From positions 58,467 to 122,466 of the forward strand of contig NZ_JBOITN010000035.1 in NCBI RefSeq assembly GCF_050717545.1: a stretch of DNA of 64,000 bases, given 5' to 3'. This DNA is from Clostridium_AD sp050717545 (GTDB lineage Bacteria; Bacillota; Clostridia; Clostridiales; Clostridiaceae). Below are positions 53,512 through 61,239 of the stretch, in pieces. The translations under genes and the position numbers were made by a program. The number at the start of each line of letters is the position of its first letter. Position 1 is the first letter of the stretch. Below the pieces are notes generated by a model, which was given only the letters and a program-made list of their open reading frames with translations, did not search any database and was not told where the DNA came from.

Positions 53512-53617
53512 ATTTGGAATCAAGGCAGGAGTATTATTAATTTGGCTACTTATATGGCAATTAGTTTACCAGTTTGTGGATCAAGAGCTTCTAAATTGTT
53601 ACACACGTGAAAGCTGA
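53486..53617 (+). pseudogene. Truncated ABC transporter permease, N-terminal stump
   Basis: An ATG at 53486, overlapping the end of the binding-protein gene, opens 43 codons. The start MRVKSKISKFGIKAGVLLIW and the next residues (LLIWQLVYQFVDQELL) match the N-terminus of TauC/SsuC-type permeases. The frame then departs from the family and stops at 53615. Some 200 codons are missing. Confidence 0.7.
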
Positions 53618-53669
53618 AATAGAATATTTGAGTGCCGATATAGTATATTTGTATTAGGTTAATTAAAAG

Positions 53670-53706
53670 AAGCACTGAGATTCGTGTAGTCCTCAGTGCT
53701 TTAGTT
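53670..53706. terminator. Terminator hairpin 3' of the C_GCAxxG_C_C gene
   Basis: AAGCACTGAG pairs with CTCAGTGCTT (53670-53679 with 53692-53701). On the minus strand CTTTTAATTAA follows, consistent with ending the minus-strand gene. Confidence 0.6.
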
Positions 53707-53724
53707 ATTTACATAGTAGTTTAA

Positions 53725-54165
53725 TTATTTGTACAGATCTTTTTCTTGTAAATATTCCATTAATAATTTTCCTGTATTGCCTGTAATTTTCAAACAGGTT
53801 GTTAAATGGTCTTTGCTTCCAAAAGGGGCTGTATTTAGTATGCGACAACAAGATGCTCCAAATTTTTCTACAAAACAATCATGAAATTCTTGTGCACAGT
53901 CGTATGCAGCTTTTTTGTCACCTTCCTTTGAAGTTCTTCCTTTTAACATATTTAGTGCAACAATTGAACTAGACAACGCGCCACAAATACACCCTGCTTG
54001 TCCTACACCATTTCCAAACCCTGTTACTAACTTAACCATTGCTGGATCCATATCTGGTGCAAGATATTCCCTAAATGTTAAAAATATTGCCTCTGCACAA
54101 TTGTTTCCTTCTTTAAAATAATTTCCAGCTTTATTTCTTGCTTCTATTACAAGTTCTTTATTCAT
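53725..54165 (-). CDS. C_GCAxxG_C_C family redox protein
   Basis: A protein of 146 residues with the family hallmarks: NNCAEAIF near the start, GCICGALSSS in the middle, then DCAQEFHDCF, CCRIL and TCLKITG. These cysteines are thought to bind a redox cofactor or metal; the function is unknown. It is on the minus strand, inserted between fragments of an ABC transporter, and carries a class A-like promoter, so it belongs to the island's regulon. GGAGG precedes the start. Confidence 0.88.
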   Translation of the reverse strand: MNKELVIEARNKAGNYFKEGNNCAEAIFLTFREYLAPDMDPAMVKLVTGFGNGVGQAGCICGALSSSIVALNMLKGRTSKEGDKKAAYDCAQEFHDCFVEKFGASCCRILNTAPFGSKDHLTTCLKITGNTGKLLMEYLQEKDLYK

Positions 54166-54224
54166 TTATATTTCCTCCAATTCATTGTATATTATATGGT
54201 TAACATTATGTTTGTTTTTTTATT

Positions 54225-54280
54225 ATTGGCATTTGCTAATTATATATTATACTCGTTTTCTATTATTGTCAAACGTTAAT
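54225..54280 (-). promoter_or_regulatory. Class A-like promoter for the C_GCAxxG_C_C gene (site A2)
   Basis: On the minus strand TTGACA (54267-54272), a 17-base spacer and TAATAT (54244-54249). The downstream arm GCAAATGCCAAT (54225-54236) is perfect. The upstream arm is degenerate (ATTAACGTTTG at 54270-54280), and the arms are 7 bases closer than at the other class A sites. Confidence 0.6.
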
Positions 54281-54306
54281 GTAGTGAGTAGTGGTTATTA
54301 GAATAT

Positions 54307-54387
54307 TGGTTAAAGGCTGTTGAATTATCAGATAGTACAAATTTATATCCTAATCAATTAAGCGGAGGCATGAAACAAAGAGCCTAA
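54307..54387 (+). pseudogene. Fragment of an ABC transporter ATPase
   Basis: A frame ending in TAA at 54385 reads WLKAVELSDSTNLYPNQLSG then GMKQRA. LSGGMKQR is the ABC signature motif of NitT/TauT-type ATPases. Walker motifs are absent. Degenerate traces in another frame may run on to about 54480. With the stump at 53486 it shows that a complete transporter operon once stood here. Confidence 0.65.
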
Positions 54388-54539
54388 ACCTGTTGTTTTT
54401 TTACACACTAATTTCCAAGAAACATTTTACACAATCCTATATTTCGCGAAGAAAAAGGTCATCCTACAGTTAAGAAAAATAAGCTAATGATTTGAACTTA
54501 TAAGACTCAGAACAAAAAATCTAAACAATAATAGGGGTA

Positions 54540-54595
54540 TTGACATATGCCCAAAACAGAGTATAATAAAAGTTGTAAAGGGCATATACCCAAAA
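54540..54595 (+). promoter_or_regulatory. Class B promoter with flanking inverted repeat (site B1)
   Basis: TTGACA (54540-54545), 16-base spacer, TATAAT (54562-54567). The arms ATATGCCC (54545-54552) and GGGCATAT (54580-54587) are exact inverses starting 35 bases apart. The related word TATACCCAAAA follows at 54585. The same design, with a matched base change in both arms, occurs at 57881. Confidence 0.7.
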
Positions 54596-54617
54596 TAAAA
54601 AAGAGGAGATGTTTTTA

Positions 54618-54908
54618 ATGGCTGGAAGAAATGGTACAGGTCCAATGGGAATGGGATCAAGAACAGGAAGAGGAATGGGATTTTGTAATGTTAATAATGG
54701 TTTAGGATTAAATGGAGGTTTAGGAGTAAATAGAGGTTTAGGTATGGGAATTGGTTGCAGAGGAGGTTTTGGAGGTAATAGTTTTAATAATACAATGAGT
54801 GCTGTAAGTCAAAGTGATTTACTTGCGCAAGAAAAAGCTATTATTGAAAATAGACTTAATACAATAAATAATCAATTGAATACTACGCAAGATGACAAAG
54901 AATTATAA
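54618..54908 (+). CDS. Small Gly-rich DUF5320-like protein 1
   Basis: A protein of 96 residues. The start MAGRNGTGPMGMGSRTGRGM with GFC is the family hallmark. A Gly-rich repeat region (LNGGLGVNRGLGMGIGCRGG) follows and then a helical C-terminus (LLAQEKAIIENRLNTINNQL), probably a coiled coil. Two cysteines are present. Such proteins accompany NifX/Mrp genes in many anaerobes; function is unknown. GAGGAG serves ATG 54618; an ATG at 54609 overlaps that site. It has a class B promoter and its own terminator. Confidence 0.85.
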   Translation: MAGRNGTGPMGMGSRTGRGMGFCNVNNGLGLNGGLGVNRGLGMGIGCRGGFGGNSFNNTMSAVSQSDLLAQEKAIIENRLNTINNQLNTTQDDKEL

Positions 54909-54930
54909 TCTATATGCTTTATTATTCAAC

Positions 54931-54978
54931 AGACTGTACAATTATTTCATATAGATAATTGTACAGTCTATTGTTTTA
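54931..54978 (+). terminator. Rho-independent terminator
   Basis: A perfect 15-bp stem (54931-54945 with 54955-54969) is followed by ATTGTTTTATTT. Confidence 0.8.
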
Positions 54979-55015
54979 TTTGAGTAATTGAAGCTTAAAC
55001 ATAAATATAAATGTA

Positions 55016-55078
55016 ATTAGCATTTGACAATAACTGATAATAAGAGTAAAATAAATAGTGAAAGTGGCAAATGCCAAT
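55016..55078 (+). promoter_or_regulatory. Class A promoter with flanking inverted repeat (site A3)
   Basis: TTGACA (55024-55029), 17-base spacer, TAAAAT (55047-55052). The arms ATTAGCATTTG (55016-55026) and CAAATGCCAAT (55068-55078) start 52 bases apart, exactly as at 50191, with one mismatch. Confidence 0.75.
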
Positions 55079-55197
55079 ATACATAAGCTTATTTTATAGC
55101 TAAGTCATTTATAAGTAGATATAAGTATGGATATGTTAAGAATAAGATGATTTTAAATTGTATTAATTAATGTAATAAAAATATTGGAGGTAAAATA

Positions 55198-55563
55198 ATG
55201 AGAATAGTGATTTCATCAACAGGGAAAACAAATGAAGATTTATTAAATACTAGGTTTGGAAGATGTGAATATTTTCAAATTCATGATACGCAAAGTGGTG
55301 AAGTTAAAGTTATAGAAAATAAGGGTCAAAATGCCAGTGGTGGAGCAGGGATTCTTGCATCAAACCAAATAATTGATGAAAATATAGATGTTATTATTAC
55401 AGGAAATCTTGGTCCTAATGCTTTTGAACTTATTGAAAAAGCAGAAATTAAAGCATATAAGTGTGGAAGTATTGTTATAAGCGCAGTACTTGAGAAATAC
55501 AACAAAGGCGAACTAGAAGAAATACAAATGTCTGGTCCTGCATATCATGGTGGAGGTAAGTAA
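55198..55563 (+). CDS. NifX/MTH1175-like protein 3
   Basis: A protein of 121 residues: MRIVISSTGKTNEDLLNTRF, then GRCEYFQIHD, ASGGAGILASNQ and a C-terminal His/Gly tail (YHGGGK). It is a close paralogue of the 52034 product. TTGGAGG serves the ATG. It heads a unit with two MinD-type ATPase genes, the next of which begins 1 base after its stop. Confidence 0.9.
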   Translation: MRIVISSTGKTNEDLLNTRFGRCEYFQIHDTQSGEVKVIENKGQNASGGAGILASNQIIDENIDVIITGNLGPNAFELIEKAEIKAYKCGSIVISAVLEKYNKGELEEIQMSGPAYHGGGK

Positions 55564-55564
55564 A

Positions 55565-56401
55565 ATGGAAATAAATATAGCAGTTCTTAGTGGAAAAGGA
55601 GGAACAGGTAAAACTACAGTTTCAACTAATCTTGCTCTTGCATTAAAGGCTAATTATATAGATTGCGATGTTGAAGAACCAAATGGCTTCTTATTTTTAA
55701 AACCTGAAGTAGATAAAACAGAAAAGGTTATGGTAGAGTACCCGATTATAAATAAAGCTAGTTGTACTTCTTGTGGGGCTTGTGTAAATGCATGCCAATT
55801 TAACGCTCTTGCAAAAGTCAAAGATGAAATTTTACTTTTTCCTAAACTATGTCATGGATGTGGAGCTTGTGAACTTGCATGTAATTATAATGCTATAACT
55901 TATGATAAAAGACAAACAGGTAAAATTGAAATCGGGAAAGTAAGAGATATAGATTGTAGTAGAGGGATTTTAAATGTATATGAACCTATGGCAGTCCCTG
56001 TTATTAGACAATTGCTTAAAAACATATCAGGAGGAGTTAATTTAATTGATTGTCCACCAGGCACTTCTTGTAGTGTAGTAAATGCACTGAAATTTGCGAG
56101 TGCAGCAATACTTGTTACAGAACCTTCAGAATTTGGACTTCATGATTTGAAAATGGCTGTAGGAGTAGTAAAAATGTATAATATACCTTTTGGTATAGTT
56201 ATAAATAAAGATGATGAAAAAGATAATATAATTAAAAGATATTGTAGGGAAGAAAAAATAAATTTATTAGGAACTATTCCTTATAATAAAAATACAGCAA
56301 TACTTTATTCTAAGGGAGAAATATTATATGATGATCCACATCATAAAGCACTATTTGATAAGCTTTCAAAGGAAGTAAAGGAGGTGATCTCTTGGAGTTA
56401 G
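55565..56401 (+). CDS. MinD-type P-loop ATPase with inserted ferredoxin domain
   Basis: A protein of 278 residues. Walker A is SGKGGTGKTT. After the first strands (DCDVEEPNG) a two-cluster ferredoxin insert follows, CTSCGACVNAC and CHGCGACELAC, then the ATPase resumes with DCPPGTSCSV and VTEPSEFGLHDLK. Proteins with this insert are found next to NifX-like proteins in the ORP complex of Desulfovibrio and in many archaea. ATG 55565 is used because GGAGGT lies upstream. It ends 9 bases into the next gene, its paralogue. Confidence 0.92.
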   Translation: MEINIAVLSGKGGTGKTTVSTNLALALKANYIDCDVEEPNGFLFLKPEVDKTEKVMVEYPIINKASCTSCGACVNACQFNALAKVKDEILLFPKLCHGCGACELACNYNAITYDKRQTGKIEIGKVRDIDCSRGILNVYEPMAVPVIRQLLKNISGGVNLIDCPPGTSCSVVNALKFASAAILVTEPSEFGLHDLKMAVGVVKMYNIPFGIVINKDDEKDNIIKRYCREEKINLLGTIPYNKNTAILYSKGEILYDDPHHKALFDKLSKEVKEVISWS

Positions 56402-57224
56402 TGATTTTAAGTGGTAAAGGTGGAACGGGTAAAACTACAATTGCAACAGCACTTGCTGAACTTGCTAAAGATGTAACAAGAATAGATTGTGATGTAGATG
56501 CACCTAATCTTTATATGTTTTACAAAGGACAAGATATTGAAAAAAGTGATTTTGTAGGTGGTAAAAAAGCTGTAATAGATGAATCGCTTTGTACTAAGTG
56601 TGGTAAATGTGAGACAGTATGTAAATTTGAAGCTATAGAAAATTGTAAGATAGATTTGTTTGCTTGTGAGGGGTGTGGTGCTTGTACACTAGTTTGCCCA
56701 TGCAATGCTATAAAATTAAAATCAGAAAAAACAGCAGAAACATTTATTACTAAGTTAGATAAAGGTATAATTTCAAGAGCGGAAATGGACATAGGTAGTG
56801 ATGGTTCAGGATTACTAGTAACTCTTATTAGGAAAAATGGTAAAAAATTTAGTAATAATGAACAATTAACTATATTAGATGGTTCACCAGGTATTGGGTG
56901 TCCTGTTATAGCATCAGTTACAGGAAGTGATGCGGTACTCGCTGTTACAGAACCTACAAAATCAGGTCTTGGAGATTTAAAGAGAGTAGTGGAGTTATTA
57001 CTATGGTTTGTATAAATAAATATGACATAAATGAAGAAGTTTCTAAAGAAATAGAAGATTTTGTTCACGGTAAAGGTTTAAAAATAGTTGGTAAAATTCC
57101 ATATGATGATGTGGTTATGAAATCTATAAATGAGTTAAAGCCAATTACTTGTTATAAAGAGAGTATAGCTGAAAAAGCTATTGAAGATATGTGGAGTATT
57201 ATAAAAGACTCATTTAAACTTTAA
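56392..57224 (+). pseudogene. Second MinD-type ATPase with ferredoxin insert, frameshifted
   Basis: A TTG at 56392 with AAGGAGG upstream opens a frame containing SGKGGTGKTT, CTKCGKCETVC, CEGCGACTLVC and LDGSPGIGCP, and it runs to GLGDLKRVVELL before a stop at 57013. The rest, starting MVCINKYDINEEVSKEIEDF, lies in another frame from 57003 to 57224. Compared with its neighbour, a few residues between the two parts are missing, so a small deletion of non-triplet length is likely. Two interacting halves or a sequencing error are less likely alternatives. Confidence 0.8.
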
Positions 57225-57335
57225 AAGAATATGTAAAATAAATTTATTAATTAAAATATAGTCGTATTATAATTTTAAAATGGTTAATATAAAAATAAAT
57301 TGTATAAATAAATTATACAAAATGGAGGAATTAAA

Positions 57336-57827
57336 ATGTTAAAAATTCAAGCGGATATGAAATCTTGTCTTCAACCAATGCCTAAAGTAATAGTTTCTTG
57401 TAGAGGTCTTGATGGTAAAAATAATGCATTAGTAGTAGCTTATTGTTGTAATTGTAGTTATAATCCACCAATGATTATGGTAGGTATTGTTCCATCACGA
57501 TATTCTCATAAAATCGTGAAAGAAACAGGTTCTTTTGTAGTAAATATAGCTACTAAAGATCAGAAAGAAATGTTTGACTATTTGGGTAGTACAAGTGGTA
57601 GAGATGAGGATAAATTTGCAAAACTTAATATAAATGTTGAAGAAGGAATAAAGGTTAAAGCACCATTATTAGCAGATTGTCCTATAAATATAGAATGTAC
57701 GGTAGTAGATTCTATACTTACAGGTTCACATGAAATGTTTGTAGGTAAAATTGAATATATGCATACTGATAAAAATGTAGTTGATGATAAAGGTCATATT
57801 GATTACTCTAAAATTGATTTAATTTAA
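57336..57827 (+). CDS. Flavin reductase (flavoredoxin) family protein
   Basis: A protein of 163 residues with the FMN-binding split-barrel fold: VIVSCRGLDGKNNALVVAYC near the start, then VGIVPSRYSHKIVKETGSFVVN and STSGRDEDKF. It binds FMN and transfers electrons; partner unknown. GGAGG precedes the ATG. It lies after the broken ATPase gene with 111 bases between, so it may have its own promoter. Confidence 0.88.
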   Translation: MLKIQADMKSCLQPMPKVIVSCRGLDGKNNALVVAYCCNCSYNPPMIMVGIVPSRYSHKIVKETGSFVVNIATKDQKEMFDYLGSTSGRDEDKFAKLNINVEEGIKVKAPLLADCPINIECTVVDSILTGSHEMFVGKIEYMHTDKNVVDDKGHIDYSKIDLI

Positions 57828-57875
57828 CGATATTTTAGCTCCGTGGGAGATGATTTAACGTTATCACAATAATTA

Positions 57876-57923
57876 TTGATATATACCCAAAATGGAGTAT
57901 AATAGTAAGTATAAAGGGTATAT
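57876..57923 (+). promoter_or_regulatory. Class B promoter with flanking inverted repeat (site B2)
   Basis: TTGATA (57876-57881), 16-base spacer, TATAAT (57898-57903). The arms ATATACCC (57881-57888) and GGGTATAT (57916-57923) start 35 bases apart, as at 54545. The fifth base differs from B1 in both arms in a matched way. Confidence 0.7.
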
Positions 57924-57949
57924 GATCATAATCAAAAGGAGACGATGTT

Positions 57950-58123
57950 ATGTCAAGAAGAGATGGTACAGGTCCAACAGGAATGGGACCAAAAACAGGA
58001 AGAGGATTAGGATTATGCAATGTAGCTAAAGTTGCAACTGTAGTTGGAGGATTAGGACTTAAAATGGGTCTTGGAATTAAAAGAGGACTTGGTAATACAA
58101 ACAATCCTAATAATAAAAAATAA
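57950..58123 (+). CDS. Small Gly-rich DUF5320-like protein 2
   Basis: A 57-residue protein. It begins MSRRDGTGPTGMGPKTGRGL with GLC, the same hallmark as the 54618 product, followed by a Gly/Lys-rich part (GGLGLKMGLGIKRGLG) and an Asn/Lys tail; it lacks the coiled-coil end. One cysteine. AAAGGAGA serves the ATG. It has a class B promoter and a strong terminator. It lies directly upstream of the SCIFF-maturase-like gene, where the precursor peptide of such an enzyme would normally be. Confidence 0.85.
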   Translation: MSRRDGTGPTGMGPKTGRGLGLCNVAKVATVVGGLGLKMGLGIKRGLGNTNNPNNKK

Positions 58124-58130
58124 ATAATTA

Positions 58131-58178
58131 AATAATAAACAAGAGGTAGTAATCTACCTCTTGTTTATTATTAATTTT
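58131..58178 (+). terminator. Rho-independent terminator
   Basis: A perfect 19-bp stem (58131-58149 with 58154-58172), a 4-base loop, then AATTTTTA. Confidence 0.85.
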
Positions 58179-58217
58179 TAATAAATAATATGGTGAATGA
58201 AAGAAGGAATTAATCAA

Positions 58218-59609
58218 ATGAGAAATATACATAAATTTAAATGCAAAGGTGATAATTTCGTTTTAGATGTAAGTTCAGGTTCTATTCATGTGGTAGATGA
58301 TATTATTTATGACATACTTGGTGATGAGGGTGTTGAAAGTAGAAGTAATGTTATAAATAAATATAGAGGGAAATATGAAGAGCACGATTTAAACGAATGC
58401 TATGATGAAATAGAGGAACTTATAAAAAATGGGCAATTATATTCAGAGGATGCATATGAGTCTATTGCTAAAGAATTTGAAAAGGAACCCAATTATATAA
58501 AAGCTGTATGTCTTAATATAGCGCACGATTGTAACTTGAGATGTAAATATTGTTTTGCTGATGGAGAAGGTTATGATAAGCAAAAGATACTCATGAGCTT
58601 TGAGGTTGCTAAAAAAAGCATTGATTTTTTAATTCGAAATTCAGGATCAAGAAAGAATATTGAAGTGGATTTTTTTGGTGGAGAGCCTCTTATGAATATG
58701 GAGGTTGTTAAAAAAACCGTTGATTATGCAAGGGGACTTGAAAAACAGAATAATAAAAATTTTAGATTTACAATTACAACAAATGCAACGTTATTAACTC
58801 CTAATATTATGGAGTATTTAGATAAAAATATGATAAATATTGTTTTGAGTCTTGATGGTAGAAAAGAAGTACAAGATAACATAAGAACGAAAATTAATGG
58901 TGATGGGACTTATGATGATATTCTTCCTAAAATTAAAACTATGGTCGAAATGAGACATAGATCTAAAAAACAATATTATATAAGGGGAACATTTACAGCT
59001 CAGAATTTGGATTTTTTTAAAGATATAAAGCATTTTATAGATCTTGGATTTAAAGAGCTTTCAATAGAACCAGTAGTGCTTCCAGCTGATGATGTGCTTT
59101 CTATTAAGGGAGAACATTTAGAACAAATATACGATGAATACGATAAAATATTTGATGAACTATTATTACATGATGATGTAATATTTTACCATTTTAATAT
59201 TGATATTAATGGGGGAGCATGTATTTATAAAAGAATATCAGGTTGTGGAGCTGCTTTTGAATACATAGCAGTAACACCAGAAGGAGATATATATCCTTGT
59301 CATCAATTCGTAGGAAATACAGAATTCCTTATGGGAAATGTGTTTGAGGGAATTAAAAATAAAGAAATGCCAAGTGTTTTTAGACAAGCTAATATATATA
59401 ACAAACCAGATTGTAAAAAATGTTGGGCTAGATTTTATTGTAGTGGAGGTTGTCAAGCTAATAATTTTAATTCAACTGGAAATATAAAAACACCTTATGA
59501 AATTGGATGTAAAATGCAAAGCAAAAGAGTTGAATATGCTATTGCATTACAATATTATAGAAATAATAAAAAAGCAAAAAAATTATTAGAAGATAATAAG
59601 AACAAGTAA
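58218..59609 (+). CDS. Radical SAM/SPASM peptide maturase, SCIFF-maturase (CteB) like
   Basis: A protein of 463 residues. The N-terminal part (1-85) resembles a RiPP-recognition element (NFVLDVSSGSIHVVDDIIYD). The radical SAM cluster motif is CNLRCKYC (Cys105, 109, 112), followed by FFGGEPLMN. The SPASM domain has GCGAAFEYIAVTPEGDIYPC and CKKCWARFYCSGGC. These match the enzymes that form thioether crosslinks in SCIFF peptides. No Cys-rich SCIFF peptide is encoded nearby. ATG 58218 is preferred, with AGAAGGA nine bases upstream; ATG 58197 lacks a site. A related SPASM peptide maturase is the alternative. Confidence 0.88.
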   Translation: MRNIHKFKCKGDNFVLDVSSGSIHVVDDIIYDILGDEGVESRSNVINKYRGKYEEHDLNECYDEIEELIKNGQLYSEDAYESIAKEFEKEPNYIKAVCLNIAHDCNLRCKYCFADGEGYDKQKILMSFEVAKKSIDFLIRNSGSRKNIEVDFFGGEPLMNMEVVKKTVDYARGLEKQNNKNFRFTITTNATLLTPNIMEYLDKNMINIVLSLDGRKEVQDNIRTKINGDGTYDDILPKIKTMVEMRHRSKKQYYIRGTFTAQNLDFFKDIKHFIDLGFKELSIEPVVLPADDVLSIKGEHLEQIYDEYDKIFDELLLHDDVIFYHFNIDINGGACIYKRISGCGAAFEYIAVTPEGDIYPCHQFVGNTEFLMGNVFEGIKNKEMPSVFRQANIYNKPDCKKCWARFYCSGGCQANNFNSTGNIKTPYEIGCKMQSKRVEYAIALQYYRNNKKAKKLLEDNKNK

Positions 59610-59635
59610 TTTAAATGGTAAGTGGAGGAGATATT

Positions 59636-60562
59636 ATGAACGATTCAAAGTTTATATACGGGCCAGTACCATCAAGAAGAATGGGAGAATCTTTAGGAAT
59701 AAGTCCTATACCAAAAAAAACATGTAATTATTCATGTATATATTGTCAACTTGGAAGAACAGATAAATTATCTAATAAACGTTTAGAATTTTTTTCTGTG
59801 TCTGATATTATAGAAGAATTTAAAACTTATTTAAAAAGTGGATCTGAATTTGATGTAGTTACAATAGTCGGTGAGGGTGAACCAACTCTCTATCTAAAAC
59901 TTGGTGAATTAATAGGCAAAATCAAGGAACTTACGTCTAAACCTGTAGCTGTTATTACAAACGGAGCATTGCTTCATGATAAGACAGTCCTGGATGAATT
60001 GTGTGAAGCGGATATTGTACTTCCATCATTAGATGCTTATGATGAAGATACTTTTAAAAGAATAAACAGGCCTTATCCTAAGCTAAACTTTATTAAATGT
60101 TATAATGGACTTGTTGAATTTTCAAAGATTTATAAGGGACAATTATGGCTTGAAATAATGCTTATAGATGGAATTAATGATGATAGTGACTCACTTCAAA
60201 AATTAAAGCTAATAATTAAAGAAATAAAATATCATAGATTATATATTAATACCCCTGCAAGACCACCAGCTGAGGAATATGTGAAAACTGTTAGTAATGA
60301 AAACATGAATATGGCTATAGAAATGTTGGGTGGTATATCTATAGAAAATTTAGTTTCCGTTGGATTTTTTAGCGGAATCAAAGATGATTATCAAGCTATT
60401 TTAAGTATTATTAAAAGACATCCAATGAATCAGTTTGAAATTAAAAGTTTTTTAAATTCTAGAAAATGTGAATATATTGATAATATTATTGAAAGATTAA
60501 ATCTGGATAATACTATAAACCATATAGATTATAAGGGATTTATTACTTATAGATTAAGATAA
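59636..60562 (+). CDS. Radical SAM protein (COG0731-like)
   Basis: A protein of 308 residues. It starts with YGPVPSRRMGESLGI, and the radical SAM motif CNYSCIYCQLG lies near residue 30, followed by TIVGEGEPTLY. These features define the COG0731-like radical SAM group, related to wyosine-type enzymes but of unknown reaction. The C-terminal 60 residues look like a winged helix (MNQFEIKSFLNSRKCEY). ATG 59636 is served by GGAGGAG. It follows the SCIFF-maturase-like gene by 26 bases and is probably cotranscribed. Confidence 0.85.
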   Translation: MNDSKFIYGPVPSRRMGESLGISPIPKKTCNYSCIYCQLGRTDKLSNKRLEFFSVSDIIEEFKTYLKSGSEFDVVTIVGEGEPTLYLKLGELIGKIKELTSKPVAVITNGALLHDKTVLDELCEADIVLPSLDAYDEDTFKRINRPYPKLNFIKCYNGLVEFSKIYKGQLWLEIMLIDGINDDSDSLQKLKLIIKEIKYHRLYINTPARPPAEEYVKTVSNENMNMAIEMLGGISIENLVSVGFFSGIKDDYQAILSIIKRHPMNQFEIKSFLNSRKCEYIDNIIERLNLDNTINHIDYKGFITYRLR

Positions 60563-60639
60563 AACTATTAAAAATAGGTTAGGTAATTTTGAATTGATGG
60601 ATTAAATAAATGACTATGGTTATAAGATGGAGGTTAAGC

Positions 60640-61193
60640 ATGGACATTAGTTTAGAATGTATTAAGTGTATTTTAAAAAAATACATGTACTATATGATAA
60701 GCATGAAATAGACAAAGTTAAAAAAATTAAATTTATGAAAGAAGTAACTAAAATTATATCAATGTCTAAAAGTGGGGATACATCTCCATATTTGAGTGCA
60801 AGAATAATGAGACGTTTAGATAGCGAATTAAACCTGGGTGATATTTATTATGAAATAAAAAAAGAGTATAATACACTTTTACTTTCTATGGAAAAAGAAA
60901 TTTTAAGAATTATTTATGATTCAGATGATAAGCTTCTTACAGCACTTAAATATGCGATGGTTGGAAATTTTATTGATTTTGGAGCTATGGATAAAGTTGA
61001 TATGGATGAACTTAAAAATTTAATTTATAAGGCCCCAAAACAAAAAAATGATATTGTGGAATATGAGAATTTTGTAAAAGAAATAAGAAATGCTAAACAT
61101 ATAGTATATATTGTTGATAATGCAGGAGAAATCGTTTTTGATAAAATTAATCAAACTTTAGAGGGTGTAGAATGCAGAGTAATAATGGGATAA
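60640..61193 (+). pseudogene. DUF89/ARMT1-like phosphatase, frameshifted and truncated
   Basis: An ATG at 60640 with a GGAGG site opens MDISLECIKCILKK, the standard DUF89 start, but the frame breaks at a run of seven A (60675-60681). The rest of the family sequence continues in the next frame (YDKHEIDKVKK, GNFIDFGAMDK, VYIVDNAGEIVFDK) to a stop at 61191. One extra A would restore the frame. The protein also ends about 100 residues too early and lacks the C-terminal catalytic part. The A run might allow slippage, but the truncation argues for decay. Confidence 0.75.
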
Positions 61194-61239
61194 AGAATTG
61201 GTTTAAAATAAATAATACATAAATGCAGGAGGAATTAAA

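Noticed and set aside
53915..54121. Plus-strand frame opposite the C_GCAxxG_C_C gene
   Set aside because: It mirrors the conserved cysteine protein on the minus strand and has no ribosome site.
57835..57870. Second MacB gene fragment
   Set aside because: Only about 20 bases resemble the fragment at 29.3 kb, too little to annotate as a gene remnant; kept as a remark in a finding.
57225..58217. SCIFF precursor peptide near the maturase-like gene
   Set aside because: Both strands of the gaps around the maturase were read for a short frame with about six cysteines; none was found.
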